DNA of 64,000 nt, taken from positions 44,300 through 108,299 of the forward strand of contig CAZARI010000008.1 in the NCBI GenBank assembly GCA_964487545.1, in the 5' to 3' direction. The position numbers and the translations under genes are program-made. Shown piece by piece: positions 50,582 through 58,543 of the stretch. The DNA is from SKUL01 sp964487545 (lineage in GTDB: Bacteria > Bacteroidota > Bacteroidia > Flavobacteriales_D > SKUL01). Each line of letters opens with the position of its first letter. Positions within the stretch are counted from its first letter, which is position 1. Under the pieces are notes generated by a model, which worked only from the letters and a program-made list of their open reading frames with translations, did no database searches and was not told the origin of the DNA.

Positions 50582-53500
50582 ATGAACTATAAGCTTATCA
50601 ATAATTTATCCGGCTGGATGGTATTCCTGCTGGCTACCTTCGTCTATGTCACAACCATAGAGCCGACGACCAGCTTCTGGGATACCGGAGAATTTATTGC
50701 AACGGCTTATAAACTAGAGATCGGCCACCCGCCCGGAGCGCCGTTGTTTATGTTGATTGGGCGATTCTTTTCAGCCTTCGTGTCACCAGAATATGCAGCC
50801 GCCGCCGTCAATATACTTTCAGCGCTCTGCAGCTCGTTCACCATTTTATTTTTATTCTGGACCATTACGGCGTTCGGTCTTAAGCTGGCACTGCGCACAG
50901 GTGAGATGAGCACCAGCAAGCTCATCGCTATTATGGGAAGCGGTGCAATTGGTGGATTGGCTTTTACTTTTTCTGACTCATTCTGGTTTTCGGCGGTTGA
51001 AGGTGAGGTATACGCCATGTCTTCATTATTTACGGCGGTTGTTTTTTGGGCAATCATGAAGTGGGATGCTCTGGAGGATCGAAATCACGAAACACGATGG
51101 CTGGTTTTCATTGCCTACATGATGGGGTTGTCGATTGGTGTTCACCTACTAAACCTGCTCACCATCCCTGCCATTGCGCTGGTTTTTTACTTCCGCAATT
51201 ACCAACCGACTATCAAAGGAGTAGCTTCAGCATTAGTCATTTCGGTATTTATGCTCGGTTTCATTCAGTGGATGATTATTCCGGGGGTGATGAAGCTTGC
51301 TGGCGGGTTTGAGGTTTTCTTTACCAATTCGCTCGGAATGCCGTTCAACTCGGGTTCGGTTTACTTTGGACTGCTCACCGTGGCATTTATTGCACTCAGC
51401 CTTTACCACTCACAATTTCCTAAGCCAAAAACAGCACTTGTTATATACGGAATCCTCGGTGCATTTCTCTTGCCACTTATTTTTAGCGGATATCTTTCAG
51501 TCATGGCCAAATTTACCACCGCGTTGTTTGTCGGTGCGCTGGTCTATGCCATTCATCGCGTTAAGCAACCCGATGCTGTGCTCAACACCGCCATCCTCAG
51601 CATTATGGCCATTCTGATCGGCTATTCAACATTCGCAACGATTTTAATCCGGTCATCCGAAAATCCACCTATGGATGAGAATAATCCGGAAAACGTAATG
51701 ACGCTGCTGAGCTACCTGAACCGCGAACAATACGGATCAGCACCACTGCTTTACGGGCCGTATTATTCTGCTCCAATAGATCTGGAAAATCCGCGAAAGG
51801 ACGGAAGCCCGACTTGGATTAAAGCCTATTTGGTAAAAGATGGGAATCAGCAGGTGAAATCGTTTAATGACCAATGGTTTGCCAAGCAGTTTAAGGCTGA
51901 AAACAGCGACAAAAACTATACGATCGAATCGCAATACATCATTTCGGATCCGAAGAAAGACGCGGAATACAACTACAATCCGCAGTTTAAAGGGGTTTTT
52001 CCAAGAATGTACAGCACCCAGCAGCACCACATCACCGAATATGAAAAATGGTCGCAGTTTAAAGGAACACCTGTTCGGGCACGTGGAAACGACGGCACAA
52101 TGCAAGTTATTCACAAGCCGACTTTTACCGAAAATATTCGCTTCTTCACCAGCTATCAAATTAACTGGATGTACTGGCGCTACTTTATGTGGAATTTTGC
52201 CGGCCGGCAGAACGACGTGCAGGGACACGGAAGCATTGTTGATGGGAACTGGTTAAGCGGCGTAAAAGCCATCGACAAAGAACGACTGGGCAATCAAGAT
52301 CACCTTCCCCCTACTATCACCGAAAACAAAGCCTATAACAGATACTATTTGCTTCCGCTCATTCTTGGAGTCATTGGTCTGGTTTATCAATTTGCCCGTC
52401 ACCGAAATGACGCTTTCATTGTCACCATGTTGTTTTTGCTCACCGGATTGGCCATTGTGGTTTATCTGAATCAGACGCCAATGCAACCCCGAGAACGCGA
52501 TTATGCTTATGCCGGATCGTTCTATGCCTTTGCCATTTGGATTGGTTTGGGCGTTTATGCGCTATTTGACATCGCGCGGAATATTACCATGCGGGAATTA
52601 CAACGCGTTGGCGTAGTTGCTCTTGGAGCCGGAATACTGTTTTTCGTTTTGGAGTCGTTTGGCGACAGTTATGCCCTGTCCTTTACGATGCTCTATATTG
52701 CCGTTGTCGGATTACTGGCTGCACTGCTGATGTTTTTCCTCGGCAAAGCTGTCAAAAACTCAACGGTAGCCGCCGTAGCTGCTGTATTGATAGCCCTGCC
52801 TGTGCCAGTTTTGATGGGCGCAGAAGGTTGGGATGACCACAACCGATCTCACCGCTACACCGCACGAGATTTCGCAATCAACTATCTGGAAAGCTGCGAA
52901 CCCAACGCCATTATTTTTACCAATGGCGATAACGATACTTTTCCGCTTTGGTATGCCCAGGAAGTGGAAGGCGTGCGGACTGATGTACGGGTGTGTAATC
53001 TGAGTCTTCTCAACACCGATTGGTATGTCGATCAGATGAAACGCAAAGCTTACGAATCGGAACCGCTACCCATCAGCATCTATGAAGAAGATTACCGCCA
53101 AGGCACCCGCGATATTGTTTATCTGGACCCTTCGCGCAACCCAAATGAAATATTCGTGAGCACGTCTCAGGCGGTTCAGTTTGCCTTACAAAAGGACAAT
53201 GTGCTGCGCCTGAGCGGAGGCGAACAAATTCATTATATGCCTACCAAAACTTTTTCGCTGCCGGTTGATTCGGCACGTGTGATGGAACTCGGTGTGGTTC
53301 GCCCCGAACAAGCAGACGAGATTGTATCGGCAGTGGAGTGGCGAATCAACCGCTCCTACCTACTCAAAAACCAGTTTATCGTGCTCGATATTCTGGCGAA
53401 CAACAACTGGGAGCGGCCAATCTACTATGCGGTAACCACCGGGCCTGACAGTTATCTCGGACTGCAGAATTATTTCCAGCTCGAAGGCTTGGCCTATCGC

Positions 53501-54115
53501 CTGGTGCCGGTGAAAGCACAAAAAAGTACAAATCCAAATCTCACCGGACAGATTCACCCCGACAAGATGTATGATGTGCTGATGAATAAATTTCGTTGGG
53601 GCGGAATGGACAGCGATAGGGAAATTTATCTCGACGAAAACAACATGCGCATGATCACTAATCTACGCATGCAGTTCAGCAACCTGGCCGACGAGTTGAT
53701 TACGCTTGGACGCGAGGATGAGGCACAGGAGGTGCTCATGAAAGCCCTTGAAGTAATGCCTGAACACAACGTGCCATACAACCGCGTAATGCTTCCGATT
53801 ACCGAATCGTTGTACAAAATCAATGAGGACGAAATCGCAAACAAAATTGCCGTTAAGCTCTTTGATCGCTATGCGGCCGAAATGAACTATTACCTCAGCC
53901 TCGACGCCAAACATGCACAAACCCTTCAACAGGATATGCAGATAGGAATGTACGTGATGCAGCGACTGGAAACACTCGTCAATACCATCTATCCGCAGGA
54001 CGAACAAATCGGCAACGCGTTTACTGAGCAGTTTAATGAATTTCAGGCACGCTTTGAAACGGCTATCGAGGAAATCGAGCTGCGTAAAATGAGATCGAGC
54101 AAAGCGCGGTTTTAA
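50582..54115 (+). CDS. DUF2723 membrane protein (TMEM260-like glycosyltransferase family)
   Basis: The ATG at 50582 gives 1177 residues; the frame upstream to 50516 has no conserved part. The N-terminal DUF2723 domain has D-T-G-E-F-I-A-T-A-Y-K-L-E-I-G-H-P-P-G-A-P near residues 40-60 and about ten helices up to residue 400. A second membrane block at about 590-770 follows, then a soluble C-terminal domain with F-T-N-G-D-N-D-T-F-P-L-W-Y. The family includes human TMEM260, a protein O-mannosyltransferase, so surface-protein O-glycosylation in the periplasm is plausible but not shown. It is followed 2 bases later by a polysaccharide deacetylase. The D-T-G-E-F and H-P-P-G-A-P motifs are the strongest evidence. 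Confidence 0.9.
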   Translation: MNYKLINNLSGWMVFLLATFVYVTTIEPTTSFWDTGEFIATAYKLEIGHPPGAPLFMLIGRFFSAFVSPEYAAAAVNILSALCSSFTILFLFWTITAFGLKLALRTGEMSTSKLIAIMGSGAIGGLAFTFSDSFWFSAVEGEVYAMSSLFTAVVFWAIMKWDALEDRNHETRWLVFIAYMMGLSIGVHLLNLLTIPAIALVFYFRNYQPTIKGVASALVISVFMLGFIQWMIIPGVMKLAGGFEVFFTNSLGMPFNSGSVYFGLLTVAFIALSLYHSQFPKPKTALVIYGILGAFLLPLIFSGYLSVMAKFTTALFVGALVYAIHRVKQPDAVLNTAILSIMAILIGYSTFATILIRSSENPPMDENNPENVMTLLSYLNREQYGSAPLLYGPYYSAPIDLENPRKDGSPTWIKAYLVKDGNQQVKSFNDQWFAKQFKAENSDKNYTIESQYIISDPKKDAEYNYNPQFKGVFPRMYSTQQHHITEYEKWSQFKGTPVRARGNDGTMQVIHKPTFTENIRFFTSYQINWMYWRYFMWNFAGRQNDVQGHGSIVDGNWLSGVKAIDKERLGNQDHLPPTITENKAYNRYYLLPLILGVIGLVYQFARHRNDAFIVTMLFLLTGLAIVVYLNQTPMQPRERDYAYAGSFYAFAIWIGLGVYALFDIARNITMRELQRVGVVALGAGILFFVLESFGDSYALSFTMLYIAVVGLLAALLMFFLGKAVKNSTVAAVAAVLIALPVPVLMGAEGWDDHNRSHRYTARDFAINYLESCEPNAIIFTNGDNDTFPLWYAQEVEGVRTDVRVCNLSLLNTDWYVDQMKRKAYESEPLPISIYEEDYRQGTRDIVYLDPSRNPNEIFVSTSQAVQFALQKDNVLRLSGGEQIHYMPTKTFSLPVDSARVMELGVVRPEQADEIVSAVEWRINRSYLLKNQFIVLDILANNNWERPIYYAVTTGPDSYLGLQNYFQLEGLAYRLVPVKAQKSTNPNLTGQIHPDKMYDVLMNKFRWGGMDSDREIYLDENNMRMITNLRMQFSNLADELITLGREDEAQEVLMKALEVMPEHNVPYNRVMLPITESLYKINEDEIANKIAVKLFDRYAAEMNYYLSLDAKHAQTLQQDMQIGMYVMQRLETLVNTIYPQDEQIGNAFTEQFNEFQARFETAIEEIELRKMRSSKARF

Positions 54116-54117
54116 CT

Positions 54118-54744
54118 ATGTACTTTCACAAAACACCAGACCTGCTCAAAAGCTTTTATTCTGATCTAGTGTGGAGTATTCCATCGAATGAGAAAACGAT
54201 TTATCTCACTTTCGACGACGGACCCGTGCCTGAGGCTACGCCGTTTGTGCTCGATGTAATGAAAGATTTTGGCGCAAAAGCCACCTTTTTCTGCATTGGC
54301 GACAATGTGCGAAAGCACCCCGAAATATTTGAACGCATCATACGCGACGGCCACTGCGTGGGAAACCATTCGATGAACCATCTCAATGGTTGGAATCACG
54401 GAGATTTTGGCTACCTGAAAAATGTGCTTGAAGCCGCCCGATTCATTCCAGAAAACCTTTTTCGCCCGCCGTATGGAAAAATTACCCGCTCGCAGGCAGT
54501 GGCACTTCGCCAACGTTATTCCATTATCATGTGGGACGTACTCAGTGGTGATTTCGATGTGAGAATTTCTGGAGAAAAATGTTTGGAAAACGTGACAAAA
54601 AATGTTGTTTCGGGATCCATCGTCGTTTTTCACGACAGCATCAAAGCCTATCCCCGCATGTCGTATGCGCTGCCACGGTCGCTCGAATATCTCCAATCAT
54701 TCGGCTACACCTTTGAATCCATACCCAACCCCTTTCGGCACTAA
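54118..54744 (+). CDS. Polysaccharide deacetylase family protein
   Basis: The 208-residue NodB-type protein has motif 1 T-F-D-D-G-P (residues 31-36), motif 2 H-S-M-N-H (84-88), motif 3 F-R-P-P-Y-G-K and a later V-V-F-H-D-S. These metal-dependent enzymes remove N- or O-acetyl groups from glycans such as peptidoglycan or chitooligosaccharides. There is no signal peptide, so it is probably cytoplasmic or membrane-peripheral, which is less usual for a cell-wall deacetylase. It begins 2 bases after the DUF2723 gene, suggesting a link to glycan processing. It converges with thioredoxin. Confidence 0.92.
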   Translation: MYFHKTPDLLKSFYSDLVWSIPSNEKTIYLTFDDGPVPEATPFVLDVMKDFGAKATFFCIGDNVRKHPEIFERIIRDGHCVGNHSMNHLNGWNHGDFGYLKNVLEAARFIPENLFRPPYGKITRSQAVALRQRYSIIMWDVLSGDFDVRISGEKCLENVTKNVVSGSIVVFHDSIKAYPRMSYALPRSLEYLQSFGYTFESIPNPFRH

Positions 54745-54759
54745 CACTGATTTTGGGGT

Positions 54760-55056
54760 CTAACTGTGGCCTTCTATCGCTTTTTGCAATACCGATAGTG
54801 GCATGGCACCAGACTGCCTCCAGCGAATTTGACCCTCTTTAAAAAGTATAAAGGTAGGTACGCCCTGCACCTGAAATTTTTGCGCTGCATGAGGGTTCTT
54901 ATCGACATCAACCTTGATAATCTTGACCTTATCGCCCATGTTAGTGGCGAGCTCCTGCAGCACAGGTGACATGGTTTTGCACGGTTCACACCACTCCGCA
55001 AAAAAGTCAACCAGCACCGGCTGATTGCCATTAATCATTTCATTGAATTTTGACAT
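54760..55056 (-). CDS. Thioredoxin with WCEPC active site
   Basis: The 98-residue protein has the thioredoxin fold with V-L-V-D-F-F-A-E-W-C-E-P-C-K at 14-27 (Cys23 and Cys26) and the cis-proline region G-V-P-T-F. The usual active site is W-C-G-P-C; here glutamate replaces glycine. It has no signal peptide, so it acts in the cytoplasm as a disulfide reductase. It lies 100 bases downstream of the leftward Tll0287-like gene, with no clear terminator between. Length is slightly short (E. coli 109). No thioredoxin reductase gene is near. Confidence 0.93.
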   Translation of the reverse strand: MSKFNEMINGNQPVLVDFFAEWCEPCKTMSPVLQELATNMGDKVKIIKVDVDKNPHAAQKFQVQGVPTFILFKEGQIRWRQSGAMPLSVLQKAIEGHS

Positions 55057-55156
55057 GAATGCTGAATTTGATTTGTCAATTGGGTATCAGTGAATTCTGA
55101 GCACAGATTAATGCGGGCAGAATCCTTCGATATAAAAGATAAGGATAAAAGATGGG

Positions 55157-55750
55157 TTATTGTGCCAACGATTCGTTGAATTGAACCACCCACATTCCGC
55201 GGAGATCGTTTGTGATAAATCCGGTGGCTTCATCGAGGGGATAGTGCATTTTAATGAGCGAATCGGTTTCAAACGTCATGGTTTCGCCTAGAGTTCCATG
55301 ACAAACCTGACAGAAATCATTGAGCGTAATCGGCGCGTAGTACACCGGTTGATGGCCATCAGCAAATTGCAGTATGGGCTTTGGGGTATGCATTGTAGCC
55401 ATTTTCGTAAACACTTCCATCTCCGGAGCGGTCGGTTTATTCTTTTCATTTCGCGTTCGCAAAGCCGTGCGTTTGATCTCCACGTTGTAGTGCCGAGCCA
55501 AAGAATCGGTAATGGGAAGCGCATTCAACCGGCAATAATCAATGGCTCCTTCTACCCCGCCCTCACCCATTTTTTGCTGCACGGTAGATAACAGGGTTTT
55601 TCCAACAGCAGCCGTTATTTCAGCTCCGGCATCCATCCAGTCCGACTTGGCAGTTGGCGCCTCCTCACTTACTTCAGTAGCTGTTTGTGATTGACAATTC
55701 CACAGTAAAATAGTCAGAAAAACAATTGAAACAACGGCTCTGTTCTTCAT
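55157..55750 (-). CDS. Tll0287-like (DUF3365) heme-domain protein
   Basis: With the ATG at 55750 the protein has 197 residues and a hydrophobic N-terminal signal with W-N-C-Q-S at Cys19, which could be lipidated although the lipobox is weak. The DUF3365/Tll0287 part has Y-C-R-L-N-A-L-P-I and R-T-A-L-R-T-R-N-E-K-N-K-P-T, typical of the family, and C-Q-V-C-H (147-151), a c-type heme attachment site. Such proteins are exported c-type heme redox sensors or carriers. It overlaps the exported rhodanese by 4 bases and lies in a sulfur cluster, so it may receive electrons from sulfide or persulfide oxidation. That role is inferred. Confidence 0.86.
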   Translation of the reverse strand: MKNRAVVSIVFLTILLWNCQSQTATEVSEEAPTAKSDWMDAGAEITAAVGKTLLSTVQQKMGEGGVEGAIDYCRLNALPITDSLARHYNVEIKRTALRTRNEKNKPTAPEMEVFTKMATMHTPKPILQFADGHQPVYYAPITLNDFCQVCHGTLGETMTFETDSLIKMHYPLDEATGFITNDLRGMWVVQFNESLAQ

Positions 55751-56154
55751 TTTTCTGGTATTACAATGGGCAAATTCTGATCTTCCCACTTGTAAATTCC
55801 ACCCGTCATATTATACACGCTATTAAATCCAGATTCGATGAAAACATCTGCGGCATCGCTGCTTCGGCCCCCTGATGCACAATACAAATACACCGGCACA
55901 TTTCGGTCAAAGCGATTGATGGTTTCTCCGAAATCATCATCAAACAAATCTTTTTGAATGGCTCCATCGATCATGCCTTCAGCCGTTTCTTGAGGAGTGC
56001 GCACATCGAGTACAACACCCGGTTTGTTGGCAATCATCTGCTGCATTTGTTCGGGAGTAATGTGTTGAACAATGGGTGCGTCGGAAGATTTCTGCGCGAG
56101 GGCAACCAATGGCAGAGACAATAAAGCAACAAATAAAAATCTTAACATTTTCAT
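55747..56154 (-). CDS. Exported rhodanese-like protein
   Basis: The 135-residue protein has a signal peptide (M-K-M-L-R-F-L-F-V-A-L-L-S-L-P-L-V-A-L-A-Q) and a single rhodanese domain with V-V-L-D-V-R-T-P-Q-E-T and the active loop Y-L-Y-C-A-S-G-G-R-S holding the catalytic cysteine. It transfers sulfane sulfur between donors and acceptors in the periplasm. Its start codon overlaps the MBL-rhodanese stop by 1 base, and its end overlaps the next gene's start by 4 bases, so all three are translationally coupled. Confidence 0.92.
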   Translation of the reverse strand: MKMLRFLFVALLSLPLVALAQKSSDAPIVQHITPEQMQQMIANKPGVVLDVRTPQETAEGMIDGAIQKDLFDDDFGETINRFDRNVPVYLYCASGGRSSDAADVFIESGFNSVYNMTGGIYKWEDQNLPIVIPEK

Positions 56155-57545
56155 TATGCTAGAATATGATCGTTGGTTTTTGAAGTAATTGGCAGACGGG
56201 TATTTTGCAACGCATCAAATCCGCCAGAGATGTTGTAAAGGTCGTCAATCCCTGCACGTTTAAGCAACGAACAGGCAATCATTGACCGGTAGCCGCTTTT
56301 GCAATGAATGAAATATCGATCTGATGGGTCAAAACTACTGAGGTTATCAGGCAATAAATCCAATGGGCTAAATTGGCAGGATTCCAAATGACCCGCTTCG
56401 TATTCTCCGGGTTTTCGAACATCTATAATTTTTCCGAGGTTTGGTGCCTGCTCAAGCAAACGGGCATTGACCTCTTCAATTGTTGCCATTTCACGTTTGG
56501 TCCATCCGCGCATTTCCTTTGTCAGATAGCCCTGCACGCCATCAAAACCAACGCGTGCCAGCCGGAGAATAGCCTCGCGATGTCGTTTGGTAGGTGCCAC
56601 CAACACAATCGGCTGGTGCAGGTCTTTGATAAGCGTGGCCGCCCAAATAGCAAACTGGCCGTCGAGACCGATAAAGACCGCACCGGGAATATGACCTGCG
56701 GCAAACTCCATCGGTGTTCGACAGTCAATCACCATGGCGCCGTTGTCGATGAGCACCTCTACCTCATGGGCCGAAAGTCGTTTTGCACACTCTGTAATCA
56801 ACTCGTCGAGCTGCTCATAGCCGTGCTTATTCATCATTGCATTTTGGGCAAAGTAAGCTGGAGCGGGCATAATGCCAGTGGTCACTTCTGCAATAAACTC
56901 CTGCTTCGAAATATCGCGTAGCGCGTAGTTATGCAGCTTTTGATGACCGAGTGTAGCAAAGGTTTCTGAACTGATGTTTTTTCCACATGCCGATCCCGCT
57001 CCATGAGCGGGGTAAACCATCACCTCATCGGGGAGCGGCATTATTCTATTCCGCAGTGAGTCATAGAGCATACCTGCGAGGTCTCTTTCAGTAAGAGCGC
57101 TTGATACCGCAAGATCCGGTCGGCCAACATCTCCGATAAACAGCGTGTCACCAGAAAACAATGAATGGGGTTTTCCACTCTCGTCATATAACAAATAGCA
57201 GCACGACTCCGGCGTGTGACCTGGCGTATGTAATACCTCGATGTGAATCTTCCCGATGCGAATAATTTCACCATCCTCAGCTATATGCGCCTTATATGAT
57301 GTTTCAGCTCCCGGGCCAAATACAATGGTTGCTTGAACGCGCTCTGCCAGATCTAGATGCCCTGAAACAAAATCGGCGTGAAAATGAGTTTCAAGCACAT
57401 ACCTGATTCGTGCTCCCCGCTCTTCAGCCTTGCGCAGATAGGGAGCCGTGTCGCGAATGGGGTCAATAACAACAGCCTCTCCTTCTGATTCAATATAGTA
57501 GGCCGCTTCGGCAAGACAACCGGTATATATCTGTTCTATGTACAT
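56154..57545 (-). CDS. MBL-fold persulfide dioxygenase-like protein fused to two rhodanese domains
   Basis: The ATG at 57545 gives 463 residues. The first 245 hold a metallo-beta-lactamase fold with T-H-F-H-A-D-F-V-S-G-H and H-T-P-G-H-T-P-E-S, like ETHE1-type persulfide dioxygenases. Two rhodanese-type domains follow, near 260-350 and 365-460. The first lacks the active cysteine (V-L-V-A-P-T-K-R), the second has it (F-I-H-C-K-S-G-Y-R-S). Such fusions oxidise glutathione or related persulfide and pass sulfur within one chain. No signal peptide, so cytoplasmic. The upstream extension to 57608 is rejected because a -7 box lies between. It leads the three-gene sulfur unit. Confidence 0.93.
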   Translation of the reverse strand: MYIEQIYTGCLAEAAYYIESEGEAVVIDPIRDTAPYLRKAEERGARIRYVLETHFHADFVSGHLDLAERVQATIVFGPGAETSYKAHIAEDGEIIRIGKIHIEVLHTPGHTPESCCYLLYDESGKPHSLFSGDTLFIGDVGRPDLAVSSALTERDLAGMLYDSLRNRIMPLPDEVMVYPAHGAGSACGKNISSETFATLGHQKLHNYALRDISKQEFIAEVTTGIMPAPAYFAQNAMMNKHGYEQLDELITECAKRLSAHEVEVLIDNGAMVIDCRTPMEFAAGHIPGAVFIGLDGQFAIWAATLIKDLHQPIVLVAPTKRHREAILRLARVGFDGVQGYLTKEMRGWTKREMATIEEVNARLLEQAPNLGKIIDVRKPGEYEAGHLESCQFSPLDLLPDNLSSFDPSDRYFIHCKSGYRSMIACSLLKRAGIDDLYNISGGFDALQNTRLPITSKTNDHILA

Positions 57546-57563
57546 GATCGCAAAAGTTTTATG

Positions 57564-57571
57564 CAAAGTTA
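57564..57571 (-). promoter_or_regulatory. Candidate -7 promoter box for the sulfur cluster
   Basis: The minus strand reads TAACTTTG, a perfect TAnnTTTG match, 18 bases before the ATG of the MBL-rhodanese gene. A small GTGCTA/TAGCAC hairpin lies just upstream. No -33 partner is evident. Confidence 0.5.
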
Positions 57572-57621
57572 GCGGTTTTGTGCTACCATCATAGCACGAT
57601 ATCTCCACCTCCGCTAAAGCA

Positions 57622-58539
57622 TTAATCTACAGCATTGCTTGAAGGTTTCTCTACCTTTTTGTTGAGTCTGATTCCAACCAATACTTCATGCGACCCTGTG
57701 GAATAGTTTTTAAGATTATTAGTAAGAATGTCATAGGAATAGCCAAAGAATAAAAAGTCTTTGTGGGTGTAGCCTATCGCCGGAGCAAAGGCTTCACCGG
57801 TGCGGTAATTCAATCCAGCCCAAATCATATTTTTGTAGTGAACCCGAACGGTAAGATCCATCTTGAGCGGAGCGGGGTTGACATACTTAAACAGCAAAGA
57901 GGGCTCTACCATCCAGTCGTCATTGATATCATAGCGGTATCCCGCCATCAGCATAAAATGTGGAACCAGCCGGTTTTCAATGGAGTTGGCTTCATAAAGG
58001 TTTAGCCGGTTTTGAATCAGGTTGGGTATGGTTAAGCCAGCGTAAAACTTCGGAGTGTAGAAGTAAACCGCAAACTTGGCATCGGGGTGAAGCTCCGATT
58101 CAAAAGTATTGGCCAGACTCGGATCTCCTTCATCGCGCAAATCGAGCTTGCTGCCGTCCAGCGCATAATGCAATAGCCCCAACGAGGCCGAAAACGACAG
58201 TCGGGCTGTTTCGCTAAACGCCAGGTGATAGGCATACGAAGCCTGAAATCCAGTTCGGCGGGTAGGGCCAACAATATCGGTGAAAGCATAAGCACCGACA
58301 CCCATTTTATCGGTAAACAACGGCCCGTGCACCGACAAGGTATAGGTTCGCGGGGCGTCGGTAATTCCCACCCATTGGTGTCGCTGTGAAGTGCGCACGT
58401 CAAAGACATTATCACGACCGGCAACAGCAGGGTTGATCACATATTCGTTAAAATAATACTGGGTGAGTTGTGGCAGTTGCTGCGCCTGAGTTACCGTAGC
58501 GCAAACCAACAAAAAGAACAGTATATATAGTTTTTTCAT
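57622..58539 (-). CDS. PorP/SprF family type IX secretion system membrane protein
   Basis: The 305-residue protein has a signal peptide (M-K-K-L-Y-I-L-F-F-L-L then T-Q-A-Q-Q-L-P) and the PorP/SprF signature right after it: Q-Y-Y-F-N-E-Y-V-I-N-P-A-V-A-G. It then has barrel-like strands (M-G-V-G-A-Y-A-F-T-D-I-V-G). PorP/SprF proteins are outer-membrane partners needed to secrete or anchor large SprB-type adhesins. The gene starts only 4 bases after the stop of the SprB-like gene, on the same strand, the classic SprB-SprF arrangement, so it is almost certainly the dedicated partner. Length is normal for the family. It ends near the start of the sulfur cluster, 76 bases away. Confidence 0.95.
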   Translation of the reverse strand: MKKLYILFFLLVCATVTQAQQLPQLTQYYFNEYVINPAVAGRDNVFDVRTSQRHQWVGITDAPRTYTLSVHGPLFTDKMGVGAYAFTDIVGPTRRTGFQASYAYHLAFSETARLSFSASLGLLHYALDGSKLDLRDEGDPSLANTFESELHPDAKFAVYFYTPKFYAGLTIPNLIQNRLNLYEANSIENRLVPHFMLMAGYRYDINDDWMVEPSLLFKYVNPAPLKMDLTVRVHYKNMIWAGLNYRTGEAFAPAIGYTHKDFLFFGYSYDILTNNLKNYSTGSHEVLVGIRLNKKVEKPSSNAVD

Positions 58540-58543
58540 GGCG

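Noticed and set aside
57576..57600. Small GTGCTA/TAGCAC hairpin between the sulfur cluster and PorP
   Set aside because: On the minus strand it is followed by As, not Ts, and the stem is only 6 bases; not a convincing terminator.
57546..57608. Upstream extension of the MBL-rhodanese gene
   Set aside because: A perfect -7 box lies inside it and the family N-terminus begins at the ATG at 57545.
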